From: a virus
Length of the DNA: 44,251 nt
Strand: one strand, 5' to 3'
IMG/VR virus record: IMGVR_UViG_3300010885_050341
Coordinates: 1 to 44,251 of that record
The notes beneath the pieces are model-generated. The model worked only from the letters and a program-made list of their open reading frames with translations. It was not told where the DNA came from and did not search any database. Both the position numbers and the translations under genes were made by a program. Positions 17,190 through 26,434 of the stretch are shown here, in pieces (position 1 is the stretch's first letter; each line of letters opens with the position of its first letter).

Positions 17190-17392
17190 TTATTAGATCC
17201 GTTTTCTAAGAGCTTTGTAAGCAAACCTTTAATATCATCCAATGATGATTCTATACTTTTAATTCTTTCTTCGTGTGTCCCAACATTTCTCATAATTTCT
17301 CTTTGCCTTTTATAAGCAGCTAATCCAGGATTGTCAACATTTAGCAACGCTCCTGGATTGCTTTCTTGTCTTTCATATTCTTTTGTTTTCAT
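17186..17392 (-). CDS. Small conserved phage protein with helical C-terminus (68 aa)
   Basis: MKTKEYERQESNPGALLNVD, then NPGLAAYKRQREI, and a short helix HEERIKSIESSLDDIKGLLT KLLENGSNK with heptad-like hydrophobics. The NPGALLNVDN..L..YK pattern recurs in small genes of T4-like marine phages. It lies between the giant structural gene (2 nt away) and the 195-residue gene (ATGA overlap). Function unknown; may be an assembly adaptor. Confidence 0.62.
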   Translation of the reverse strand: MKTKEYERQESNPGALLNVDNPGLAAYKRQREIMRNVGTHEERIKSIESSLDDIKGLLTKLLENGSNK

Positions 17393-17393
17393 A

Positions 17394-20300
17394 TTATACC
17401 TGTAGGGCTATAGCTCTAAGATCACTTACCTTTGGAACATAAACTCTGTTAGAACTCAATAGAACAATTTTAATCATAAATGATTTATATGATCTATAGA
17501 TAGCTCCAGTCGAATCAGTATATTCTAGGATATAAGAATTGCTTGCATTCTTGTAACCAGCATACGGATTTGTTGATGGTACAGAAGTTGGAATATTAAA
17601 TTCATATTCTCTAAAATCATAGATATCGATAGGACTACTTCTTGTAGCTGGATTAGCATTTTCAAGTTTTGTCCAAACTTTACTATTGATATTAGAACCA
17701 TCGTCAGCGTTTAAAAACTTTACATATACTTCAACATCTGTATTTATTGGTCTGTATGCACCAACAATTACCTTGATATCTTCTGCATCTTGTCCATCAG
17801 CTAGAACAACTGGCTTGCTAACATATTTCGATATAGCAGAACCATAACGAGTGTTAGCTTCGTTTGTGCTATCGTTATTAATTAAGTTTTCAACAACCAA
17901 TGCTGATTTTCTAGAAAGGTCGATTACTGGCGAAATATACTTATTCGTAGTAGTCATAGTAGATCTAATAGTAAGGGATTTTGTTGCACCCTCATTAGAT
18001 TTACTATAAACAACTCTTTCATAATCGAGCATTTCTCTTTCTTCGTCCATTGAAAGAGTGTTCCAATTTATATCAACAACGTTTGTATTAGAAATTCCTT
18101 TATAATCTAAGTTTAAAGTCGTATTCATAGGCAACATAGTTGCGAAACGAGGAACTATTGAATGTAGTAAAGGATTACTAATAGTATTAATAGTCGCAGT
18201 TGCAATTAACGTTGTTGTATTTGCCTGTGTTGTATTACTTTGCTGAGGTAAACGGAATATACCAATAGTTTTTCCTGTGCTAAATCCTCCGTTAGAAGAA
18301 TCTAAAGTAAGAATTGATTGTGTAGTATCATAACTTTGTAGATAACCGCTTACAGAAGTGTTAGTAATAGAAATATTAGAAGTTGAGTTGATCATGTATA
18401 CTTGATCGCCAACGCTAAGAGATCTTAAACTTGTATTCGCATTAGGATAAGTTAATCCACTATACTTAAAATATTCATCGTTTTCGTTAGTGAATAATGC
18501 CGTTCCTGTTCCAACTGTAAAGTTAACAACATAAAGGTTGAACTTAACATCTTCTTTTGGTAAAGAAGTCCAAGTACGAGCGTTTGAAGAACGGAATGCT
18601 TCGCCAGTGTATGGATTACCGAATACCTGAGCGCCAGTAATAATATCAGTTCCACCAGTTTCTGCCATCCACAATTTATATTCTGGTGAACCGCCTTCTG
18701 GCTCAACATAGAAAGCATATTCCTTATTTGCTGCAAGGAAAATTGGCTGTTCTAACACGAATGTTGTCGCAGTAGCAGCAGTATTGCTGACATTAACAGC
18801 ACTCGAAGCTAATCTAGAAACACCATAGGTCATAGTAGCATCAGGAACGCCGTTATTCATACCAACAATAGCAAGTTTAACACCAAGAGTTGGATCTTTA
18901 GATTTAAAGAAAAGATCTAACTTTGTAATGTATACGCCTGACTGTTCGTTTGGTGGTTCAACATAAAAAGACTGACCGAGTGGATCTTCTCTCGGAACAG
19001 GGCTCTCTGATGTTACAGTTCTGTTGTCTGTCATAGCACTTTGAGTGAATACAGGTTCAACAGCTGTGATCGTTGCATTACGAGTTGAAAGAGAAATACT
19101 AGAAGCTGTAAACACAGCGCTAGCTCTTGTAAGAGCAGCATCAGCACCAGTAATTAAGCTATCAGAATCGATAAGCTGTAATTGACGATCACCAACGCGG
19201 AACTGACCTTCTGGGATTACGAATACCCCGTAAAGAGCACCGCTTGAATCTGTAACTAACTGAGTGCCTAAAGTCGCTGTTCTTGTTAATATAGAATCAA
19301 GACGACCTGTTTTATTAGCTGCTTCGACAATATCTTTTAAAGTTGCACCAAGAGCTGTATTAAGCGTAGCAGGTGCACAATATTGGCTTACCGCTGTGTC
19401 ATCAAAATAAGCATAGATCTTAGTATTTGGCTTTAAGTTACGAGCAATGAACGCGACAGTTCTTGACTTCATATAAGGTTGGATTGTAATATCAGTTACA
19501 TACTTGCCGAGGTCAAAAGTTTTTTTAGTCGAAGTTACAAAGGTATTTGTACCATTTCTTACTTGTTCAGTAGTCGTAGTTATAGTTTCGCCATCTGAAG
19601 ATGAACTTGATTTTGTAGTTCTCCAATCGCCCCAACGAGTTCCAAAAATTGTAGTATTCGTTGATTTAGATAACACATTAGCAAAATTTAAAAATGGAGT
19701 AGTTAAATCAATAGAAGCATCAACGTTTGGAAGATTTTTCTCGTCGCGGTTCATATCGTATGACGGATATAAATCTACGCTACCTTTCCAAGACCAAATT
19801 TCTTGAGTAGTATTACGATATTTTGTAGCAAACGGTTGATTAATATACTTTTCATGAGTATATGGAAGTGTAATAATTTTACCAGTTAACGTAATACCAG
19901 AGCTATTAGTAGAATCGTATATTAAATCGATATTTTCAGAATCGAAAAGTGGACGACCATAACCACGATCAAAATCTATGCTATAACGATATTCAATATC
20001 ATCAGATTGAGCAAGAGCATGGCTATTCATAGGATCGGCAAAAATACCGTTTTTAAATCTATTCAAACCGTTAGAATCTGGCGTTTGAAGAGAATTAGCT
20101 TTTTGTTCAAGAAGATTTAATGTTGTATAGTATTCTAAACGATTGATACGGGCTTCGATAGTACCAATATCTTTCATAGTATAGCCACGATTTGTGACCA
20201 ATTGAGTACGTACAGCATAATCTTTTCTATTGTATGCTTCGGCTTCTCTTACGCTTAACGATGGGTAAGGTGGAACGAAACCATAAGAAAGAATCATAGT

Positions 20301-23120
20301 ATCAGTGTCGTTAATAGGACGAACTGGTTTTTCAGAAGGGGTGCCCTTGATAACACCAAGACCACCAGTGCTATTCATTGTCACAAGATCGATACGACCA
20401 AGATAATATTCAATATCAGCTTGGAAATTTGTATCAGGCTCAGCAATATATGTTGTGCTATAACTAATGAAGTTATTAGTTGTTGCTGGGTTTAAAGTAG
20501 CATTAGCAACAGATGTAGAGCTATTCGCAGTGTTAGCTTTAAACGGGCGGAAATCGGCTGAATCTCTCAAGTCGATAAATGTATTATCCGATGAGATATA
20601 GTAAGGAATTTGAGCTGTTTGAATTGCATTTGTGTTGGCAGTGTTAGCATCATCTCTTGGATAAGAATCGACGGAGAAAAAGCCAACACCATTATTCAAA
20701 TTAGCTGTGAAGTGATCTAACTTAACAGTTAGATATTCGTTACCGAGAAACCCAACGTATTTTGGGTTTAAAACAAGTTTACCATGGTCATACATCTCAT
20801 CTCTTTGACCATTGTCAAGATAAAAATAATTTGTAACATCGGTGCCCGTTGTTGAAAACGAAGCAGTGTTTGAAGTTACTGATACAATTCTGAATACGTC
20901 TGGTAAACCAAGGTTCCAAGAATTACCAACGGCAGCGTTAGCATAGATCTTAACGTAGCGATCTCTATTGATATCTTTCTTAGCCTGAACTGCTTGAGTT
21001 CTAAGCATTCTAAACTGAACCCAAACATTAGCTGATGATGTTAAAGCAGCTGCCGATGCAGTACCAGAATTAATTTCAAAAGAAGAACTATCAATTACAT
21101 TAATGCTTCTTGATCCAGGATAAGTGTTATCCAATGGAATATAATAACCAGCTGGATAATGTTTACCAAAAGAAGCAGCAGTGTTTGAAGTTCCAGGAGC
21201 CGAACTAAGAACAATTTTAGTTGTATTTGAAGTTACGACTCTATAATAGTCTGTTGTAGTTGTATTAGCATGAATTCTTATAAATTCACCATTTGCAAAA
21301 AACGTATTAAGGTTTGTGCCTGTTATATGAGTACAACCAGAAGTAATAGCAACGGTATTTGCCGAAACGTTTGCGCTTGAAACGTTTGATTGTAAAGATA
21401 CAATAAATTCTTTTTCAAGCGTATCACCAACAGTACCATTGCTATAGCCAATACTATCGGTACCACCAGCATATCCAGCAGCTGCAGCAACGGAAATATA
21501 CCCATTTGTTTGAAGAGTAGCTTGAACTGTTTCGCGGAAATAAAATTGAGTTCTGTTATTTGCACCATTATTACTACGAAGAGTTTTAAGAGCTTTTTTA
21601 CCGAATGGGAAAATAAGAGTTGATTTTCCGCTTTCTTCTAAAATTGCTTTTGAAGAGGTAAGAACAATATCACCAAAGAATTTACCATAAGTTGCATCTG
21701 AATTGTAAATTGCCTTAGCATCAGTTGTAAAACTTTTACCGCTATTCATTATGATATCGGTTAAGTAAATACGATAAGTCGTAGCTGGTAAACCAGGATC
21801 GCCCTCATCATGAACAAAAGCTTTTAGTTTAGCAGTACCGATTTTAGTACCCGTTACAGAACCACCAGCAAGAGTTTTATTAGTAATTGACTGTTGAACT
21901 GTATCGTAAATATCAACTTGATCAAAAGTGCTAAAATCAAGAACACCAGAAACTTCGCTCAAATAAAGATAATTACCATAATTTGCTGTGATAATTTGTT
22001 GAGGCGCTTCTAGGGTTGTAACAGCTTTATCTGTATCAATTTTACGAGCAGCAAGATATTCAACTTGACTACCGTGAATATATCCTTTACCAGAAGAAAC
22101 TTGATAAGCAAAAGCTGCTGTATTAGCACCGACAATACTTTCGACTTGGAATGGTTTTGTTACATAGTCGCCAGATTCATCAAAAGTTCTCTGATTCATC
22201 ATGTCAGACAAATCGTCATATGGCGTTTTTTTACGGTTAATTACAAGTTCATTCGAAATGTTAGAAAATTCGAATAAAGTAAAGAAAGTGTCGTTGTTTG
22301 CAATAGTTGTTCTATCTTTAGCAACAATCGTTGGAGTTAGTTTAAGACGATGTGCACCAGGAGCGTTTTCGTTCGGATAGCCTAATGCATTGTCGTTAAG
22401 AGAACTATCATTGTTTTCTGTTACAATTGATTCTACTGTTTCAAACCCAACAACATAACTCGCAACGTTTTGATCATAATCTCTAACGATTGTATATTGG
22501 TCATCAACGAGTTGGAAAAAACCTTTTTGATAAACGATGCCGTCTTCTACACGGAAACCATATCCTGTGCCAATAGCATTAATAGTTGCATTTGTAGAAA
22601 TAACGTTAATTGTATTAACAAGATTATTTGCATCAAGAACATCAAGCTTGCTCTGATTAGCGCTGTAAACAGAAATAACTTCGCCGTTCGAAAATGTAGT
22701 TTTATTATTAGCGCCAGTTGTCAAGTACTTAACATAAAAACGATTTGTATCTGGGTAGTCTAATAAAGAACCAGCTTTCGTAACAACCGAAACGGCTCTA
22801 ACGTTAGAAGTTGCACCAACTAGAAGATATTCGTTTGTAATATCTGTTATGAAAGCATTTGCATTAGCAGTAAAATTATCAGAAACACGAACATAAGGTA
22901 AATTAGCTAGAGTTGTAGGATTACAACCTTCTATAACCGAACCGTCTTTGAACATATGATTGCCAAAACGTTCGATTTGAGCTTGTTGAATAGTTTGAAG
23001 CTGAGTAAGCTCTCTAGCCTGAACTGCTGTCGAAGGTCTAAACAAAATACGATAGTAATTTTTAGCTGGATCGTAATCATCGAAATAAGGAGATACGTTA
23101 AAATCAGTAGTTAAAGGCAT
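17394..23120 (-). CDS. Giant virion structural protein (DUF4815 type), baseplate-associated
   Basis: 1908 residues, the largest gene of the window. The N-terminus MPLTTDFNVSPYFDDYDPAK followed by NYYRILFRPSTAVQARELTQ, LQTIQQAQIERFGNHMFKDG is the DUF4815 signature known from T4-like marine phage structural proteins. Many beta domains follow; one near the middle has PPYPSLSVREAEAYNRKDY and GYTMKDIGTIEARINRLEYY; a later one has DPLGQSFYVEPPNEQSGVYI (a jelly-roll-like motif). Located among wedge genes after gp8, so it may take the place of T4 gp10, gp9 or part of gp7. A CATAAATA motif lies about 72 nt upstream. Structural status is confident, position is inferred. Confidence 0.82.
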   Translation of the reverse strand: MPLTTDFNVSPYFDDYDPAKNYYRILFRPSTAVQARELTQLQTIQQAQIERFGNHMFKDGSVIEGCNPTTLANLPYVRVSDNFTANANAFITDITNEYLLVGATSNVRAVSVVTKAGSLLDYPDTNRFYVKYLTTGANNKTTFSNGEVISVYSANQSKLDVLDANNLVNTINVISTNATINAIGTGYGFRVEDGIVYQKGFFQLVDDQYTIVRDYDQNVASYVVGFETVESIVTENNDSSLNDNALGYPNENAPGAHRLKLTPTIVAKDRTTIANNDTFFTLFEFSNISNELVINRKKTPYDDLSDMMNQRTFDESGDYVTKPFQVESIVGANTAAFAYQVSSGKGYIHGSQVEYLAARKIDTDKAVTTLEAPQQIITANYGNYLYLSEVSGVLDFSTFDQVDIYDTVQQSITNKTLAGGSVTGTKIGTAKLKAFVHDEGDPGLPATTYRIYLTDIIMNSGKSFTTDAKAIYNSDATYGKFFGDIVLTSSKAILEESGKSTLIFPFGKKALKTLRSNNGANNRTQFYFRETVQATLQTNGYISVAAAAGYAGGTDSIGYSNGTVGDTLEKEFIVSLQSNVSSANVSANTVAITSGCTHITGTNLNTFFANGEFIRIHANTTTTDYYRVVTSNTTKIVLSSAPGTSNTAASFGKHYPAGYYIPLDNTYPGSRSINVIDSSSFEINSGTASAAALTSSANVWVQFRMLRTQAVQAKKDINRDRYVKIYANAAVGNSWNLGLPDVFRIVSVTSNTASFSTTGTDVTNYFYLDNGQRDEMYDHGKLVLNPKYVGFLGNEYLTVKLDHFTANLNNGVGFFSVDSYPRDDANTANTNAIQTAQIPYYISSDNTFIDLRDSADFRPFKANTANSSTSVANATLNPATTNNFISYSTTYIAEPDTNFQADIEYYLGRIDLVTMNSTGGLGVIKGTPSEKPVRPINDTDTMILSYGFVPPYPSLSVREAEAYNRKDYAVRTQLVTNRGYTMKDIGTIEARINRLEYYTTLNLLEQKANSLQTPDSNGLNRFKNGIFADPMNSHALAQSDDIEYRYSIDFDRGYGRPLFDSENIDLIYDSTNSSGITLTGKIITLPYTHEKYINQPFATKYRNTTQEIWSWKGSVDLYPSYDMNRDEKNLPNVDASIDLTTPFLNFANVLSKSTNTTIFGTRWGDWRTTKSSSSSDGETITTTTEQVRNGTNTFVTSTKKTFDLGKYVTDITIQPYMKSRTVAFIARNLKPNTKIYAYFDDTAVSQYCAPATLNTALGATLKDIVEAANKTGRLDSILTRTATLGTQLVTDSSGALYGVFVIPEGQFRVGDRQLQLIDSDSLITGADAALTRASAVFTASSISLSTRNATITAVEPVFTQSAMTDNRTVTSESPVPREDPLGQSFYVEPPNEQSGVYITKLDLFFKSKDPTLGVKLAIVGMNNGVPDATMTYGVSRLASSAVNVSNTAATATTFVLEQPIFLAANKEYAFYVEPEGGSPEYKLWMAETGGTDIITGAQVFGNPYTGEAFRSSNARTWTSLPKEDVKFNLYVVNFTVGTGTALFTNENDEYFKYSGLTYPNANTSLRSLSVGDQVYMINSTSNISITNTSVSGYLQSYDTTQSILTLDSSNGGFSTGKTIGIFRLPQQSNTTQANTTTLIATATINTISNPLLHSIVPRFATMLPMNTTLNLDYKGISNTNVVDINWNTLSMDEEREMLDYERVVYSKSNEGATKSLTIRSTMTTTNKYISPVIDLSRKSALVVENLINNDSTNEANTRYGSAISKYVSKPVVLADGQDAEDIKVIVGAYRPINTDVEVYVKFLNADDGSNINSKVWTKLENANPATRSSPIDIYDFREYEFNIPTSVPSTNPYAGYKNASNSYILEYTDSTGAIYRSYKSFMIKIVLLSSNRVYVPKVSDLRAIALQV

Positions 23121-23135
23121 ATTCTGTCCCTATTA

Positions 23136-24686
23136 TTAAACCTGAACAACTAGCTTGAACAATTCGGTTTGAGTGTTCGAACGATTAATATTATTTATGT
23201 TTTGCACGTAAAGTGGTTTTAGATCTTTTGTATAAATCGCACCCATAGTGTTTATAGAAATTGTAGTTGTAGTTCCACCAGAGCTATTTGATAGATATTC
23301 GCCATCTGTAAAAAACTTATCACCTGTTAAATGTACGGTAGTTGAATTTGATAATGCAACAGTTCCTTTTGCGCCACTTGTTTTACCTGTAACTCGTTCA
23401 CCAACTGCGAATGTATACGAAGGAGAAACGTTTGCGTAAAGAGTAGCGCTAAAAGTATTAGATTTATAAACAGACATCTTAGCGCCAGTTGATACATTCG
23501 CTGCATAAGGATTTCTAATTAAACCAATTTTATTATAAACAACATTTGATGTTAAAATAGTATTACCTTCGTTATTCGCAAAAGTAAAGTTTATACCTAA
23601 TGCTTTCATATTTAATTCAGATGCAGGATCGGAACCATGACCGCCTGGAGGGGGAACGATAGCATATAAATTAGCGCCACTGCCATAACTTGTGTTACTT
23701 TGAATTACTACGTTTGCTCTAGAAACATTAGCACCGATATCTAAAATTACAACAGAATTAATGGAATTAGAAGAAGTATTAACAGTAGCATATGCAACTG
23801 GGGTAGTTCCATCTGTATCAAAAACAACAGCTGGTGTAATTAAATATTTCGTAACCGAAGGAGTTATATTCGTTGTATTAGCTTCGCCGTCAAGATAAAC
23901 CCACTTACCGCTAGAATTAGAAACGTAAGAAGAAACAGTAAATAATTGCGAAGTAGTATAACCAACATTATAGATATAGATAGCACTTTTCGTATAAAAA
24001 TCGTTATCAATTGAAGATGTAGATTCAATTTCAATTAATGTTGTATTTGGATTACTTTTAATAGTTCCATTAGAATAAGCTGAATACCCAGAACCAGAAT
24101 TCGAAATCATAACAACTTCAACGCCAGAATTATTTAAAGCAGAAGAAACGATAGAGGAGTTTGGGTAAACAGGAACATATTCGCCTGTCGCAAAAGAATC
24201 GTAGTTACCACCAGAAATAGATGTTATGTATCTCCACTTATAACCATCGCCTGTAGTAAACGTAGTCGTTTGTGTTGGCGTTCCGATCGAAGACGGTTTA
24301 ACAGTAGATTTAGAATTATTTGCATTATCAATACACTTATAAACTAGATAACTACCGCCTGTTGTAGCAGGTTCTGTTATAGCATAAAAAATATTATTTG
24401 TATAAAGTGTATTTGATGTGTTATCATAACGCTCATATAGAGTGTTTGAAGTCCATAAATTTCTCGAAATCATTGGTAAAATGTTACTACTAGTTAATTT
24501 TTTACCAAACAACATTTGCCAGTCGTTAGTAAAACTAGTAGAATAATCGTCATTTGTTAAAGATGGAACTGCGTTTTGAGAAACAGGATTTGCGCCAAAA
24601 GCATAATAATTAGATGTATTCGCTGCAATATTGTCAACGATTTCATCATAGATAGCTTTTTTATACGAAGGAAGTATCTTACCCAT
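23136..24686 (-). CDS. gp8: Baseplate wedge subunit gp8-like
   Basis: 516 residues; T4 gp8 has 334. Matches to gp8 visible in order: NYYAFG near residue 27; WQMLFGKKLTSSNILPMISR; YLVYKCIDN (T4: WLVYRCLDV); TTGDGYKWRYITSI (T4: EPGDGYVWEYLFEI); YVPVYPN. The extra length is inserted beta material, including GPPPGGHGSDPASEL-like text (VPPPGGHGSDPASELNMKAL) found in gp8 of marine T4-like phages. gp8 joins the wedge intermediates with gp7, gp10 and gp6. Gene order gp6, gp7-position, gp8 agrees with T4. Start ATG at 24686. Confidence 0.78.
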   Translation of the reverse strand: MGKILPSYKKAIYDEIVDNIAANTSNYYAFGANPVSQNAVPSLTNDDYSTSFTNDWQMLFGKKLTSSNILPMISRNLWTSNTLYERYDNTSNTLYTNNIFYAITEPATTGGSYLVYKCIDNANNSKSTVKPSSIGTPTQTTTFTTGDGYKWRYITSISGGNYDSFATGEYVPVYPNSSIVSSALNNSGVEVVMISNSGSGYSAYSNGTIKSNPNTTLIEIESTSSIDNDFYTKSAIYIYNVGYTTSQLFTVSSYVSNSSGKWVYLDGEANTTNITPSVTKYLITPAVVFDTDGTTPVAYATVNTSSNSINSVVILDIGANVSRANVVIQSNTSYGSGANLYAIVPPPGGHGSDPASELNMKALGINFTFANNEGNTILTSNVVYNKIGLIRNPYAANVSTGAKMSVYKSNTFSATLYANVSPSYTFAVGERVTGKTSGAKGTVALSNSTTVHLTGDKFFTDGEYLSNSSGGTTTTISINTMGAIYTKDLKPLYVQNINNINRSNTQTELFKLVVQV

Positions 24687-24713
24687 TTTATTCCTAATAT
24701 CCTCTAATCAGTT

Positions 24714-24926
24714 TTAAGTGTTTGATTCTAAAGTTGGTGGCGTAGGAATAATTTGAATTTGACCATTAGAATAATAATATTTATCCGCAACTATACTGTT
24801 ATTACAAGTAACCCAAAATAATGGTTCTGCAATGTCAAAACCGTCTTCATCAACCTGTGCTATTCTAACGCCAGTCGAATTATCACAGTTATATACGATT
24901 TCTTGAGGTGAAATTAATGCTTTCAT
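24714..24926 (-). CDS. Small conserved phage protein (70 aa)
   Basis: MKALISPQEIVYNCDNSTGV, then RIAQVDEDGFDIAEPLFWVT, IVADKYYYSNGQIQIIPTPP. A longer frame starts at 24941 but overlaps the end of the glycine-rich fibre; ATG at 24926 gives the recurrent MKALISPQE opening. The pattern G.RIAQV.....VA.PLFWV.C.....AD..YY is common in small genes beside fibres of diverse phages; function unknown. Cys-containing and acidic. Confidence 0.58.
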   Translation of the reverse strand: MKALISPQEIVYNCDNSTGVRIAQVDEDGFDIAEPLFWVTCNNSIVADKYYYSNGQIQIIPTPPTLESNT

Positions 24927-24927
24927 T

Positions 24928-26394
24928 TTAGTACTCCACAATCACAACACCAGTTGCGCCAGCGCCACCATTTGAGTTGTTCCCGCCGCCGCCGCCGCCG
25001 CCATAGGCTTGACCCGCAACGCCGGTAAACGCCACCGCCCCCGTAGTAGCAGAGCCAGCAGCACCCCCTCCCAAAATGCTGCTACCGCCTGCACCGCCCA
25101 AATTTCTTACATAGCTGATGGAGCTACCGCCACCACCACCGCCAATGTTTAGATCGCCACCTGACCCAATGCCACCTGCGCCACCATTGGCAAAATAGCT
25201 GGTAGACTGGCCCCCACCACCACCACCCGTTGCAGAGCAATACGCACCAAATGATGATGTTCCACCTGTCCCACCAGCACCAGATGTGCCAGCAGCACCG
25301 CCAGCGCCAACCGTAACGGAAACTGTTGCTCCTGGAGTAAGGCCAGTAATTATTTTAATGGCCGCCCCGCCACCACCGCCGCCTGCCGATGCCTGCTCAT
25401 TAGCGCCACTGTAGCCGCCGCCACCACCACCACCAACAACTGTGACTTTAACTTTTGTTATGCCAGCTGGTATTGTAAACGTTCCGTTAGCAGTAAATAC
25501 TTGCCAGTTAGAAAACCCACTAAGTGCAGCAACTGTTTGTGTCGAACCATCAGGAAACTTAACACCACCAGTAGTCGATTCGATAGTACCAGCAACAACT
25601 AACTTTTGACCTGGAGCAGTGTTACCGATACCAAAATTACCGTTAGCGACATGATATGCCGCAGTACCAACAGTAAACGTGTTTGTAGCTGAACTATTGG
25701 CATATGTTGAACTGTTAGCAGTAAGAGCTTGACCAGAAAAATATGTTGAATTGGCTACTAAAGAACCGTTAACAGCAAGGGAAGTAGAATTGATAACAAG
25801 ATTTTGACTTGTATTACCTACTGTAATAAAAGTATTTACTGTAATTTTACCAGTAAATGCTGGATCAGATATTGTAGAATAGTTTGCAAGATTATTCGAT
25901 AGGTTAAACGATGTTACATAGCTAGCAAGATTACCAGATAGTTGTGCATTTGAAACGACATTAGCAGCCGAAACGGTCCCAACGAACGATGTATTATTAG
26001 CAGTAAGAGCAGCAACGTTACCAGATAAACCAGCAGTAGTTTGATAACTGGAAAGATTGCTTGTTAATTGTGCGTTTGAAACATAATTTACAAGATTACT
26101 TGTTAGCTGTGCGTTTGAAACATAATTTACAAGATTAGCTGATAGTTGTGCATTTGAAACCACGTTAGCGGCAGCTACCGAACCAACGTATAGTGTATTA
26201 TTTGCTCTACCAGAAAAAGAAGTCGAGTTTACCGTAGCGTTAACAGAACTGTTACCAACAGTAACGGTATTACTGATAAATGCATTAGCATAAAGCTCAG
26301 TAAAATTGCTATTAATTTTATCAAACGCAGTACGTAGCGGGTCGCCAGTGCCATCGTTTGGTAATGTTCCTATGTTAACAGTTTGCTTTGACAA
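24928..26394 (-). CDS. Chimeric tail fibre: repeat shaft plus glycine-rich tip
   Basis: 488 residues. The N-terminus MSKQTVNIGTLPNDGTGDPL RTAFDKINSNFTELY is a widespread phage fibre opening. Residues about 75-270 contain the same modules as the 842-residue fibre (SAANVVSNAQLSGNLASYVT, NLSNNLANYSTISDPAFTGK, 285 nt collinear DNA). After FPDGSTQTVAALSGF the protein switches to a glycine-rich adhesin domain (WQVFTANGTFTIPAGITKVK VTVVGGGGGGG ...) that ends GATGVVIVEY, with a matching rise in GC. It lies between wedge genes, away from the main cluster, possibly a short or side fibre. A GATAAATA motif is 25 nt upstream. Confidence 0.78.
   Translation of the reverse strand: MSKQTVNIGTLPNDGTGDPLRTAFDKINSNFTELYANAFISNTVTVGNSSVNATVNSTSFSGRANNTLYVGSVAAANVVSNAQLSANLVNYVSNAQLTSNLVNYVSNAQLTSNLSSYQTTAGLSGNVAALTANNTSFVGTVSAANVVSNAQLSGNLASYVTSFNLSNNLANYSTISDPAFTGKITVNTFITVGNTSQNLVINSTSLAVNGSLVANSTYFSGQALTANSSTYANSSATNTFTVGTAAYHVANGNFGIGNTAPGQKLVVAGTIESTTGGVKFPDGSTQTVAALSGFSNWQVFTANGTFTIPAGITKVKVTVVGGGGGGGYSGANEQASAGGGGGGAAIKIITGLTPGATVSVTVGAGGAAGTSGAGGTGGTSSFGAYCSATGGGGGGQSTSYFANGGAGGIGSGGDLNIGGGGGGSSISYVRNLGGAGGSSILGGGAAGSATTGAVAFTGVAGQAYGGGGGGGNNSNGGAGATGVVIVEY
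25721..26005. repeat. 285-nt segment shared with the fibre at 11553-11837
   Basis: Partner of the 11553-11837 segment, about 14 kb away in the same orientation. Confidence 0.75.
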
Positions 26395-26418
26395 CTTTTT
26401 TTCTCCTAATGGAAATGA

Positions 26419-26426
26419 TATTTATC
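26419..26426 (-). promoter_or_regulatory. Possible T4-type late promoter (GATAAATA)
   Basis: Minus-strand GATAAATATC in the 40-nt gap ahead of the chimeric fibre gene, followed by AGGAGAAAAAAAG. One mismatch to consensus; intergenic position supports it. Confidence 0.45.
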
Positions 26427-26434
26427 AACTTAAA

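Noticed and set aside
19504-19806. 100-codon plus-strand frame inside the DUF4815 gene
   Set aside because: Antisense to a clear, continuous large gene; no ribosome site, no family resemblance.
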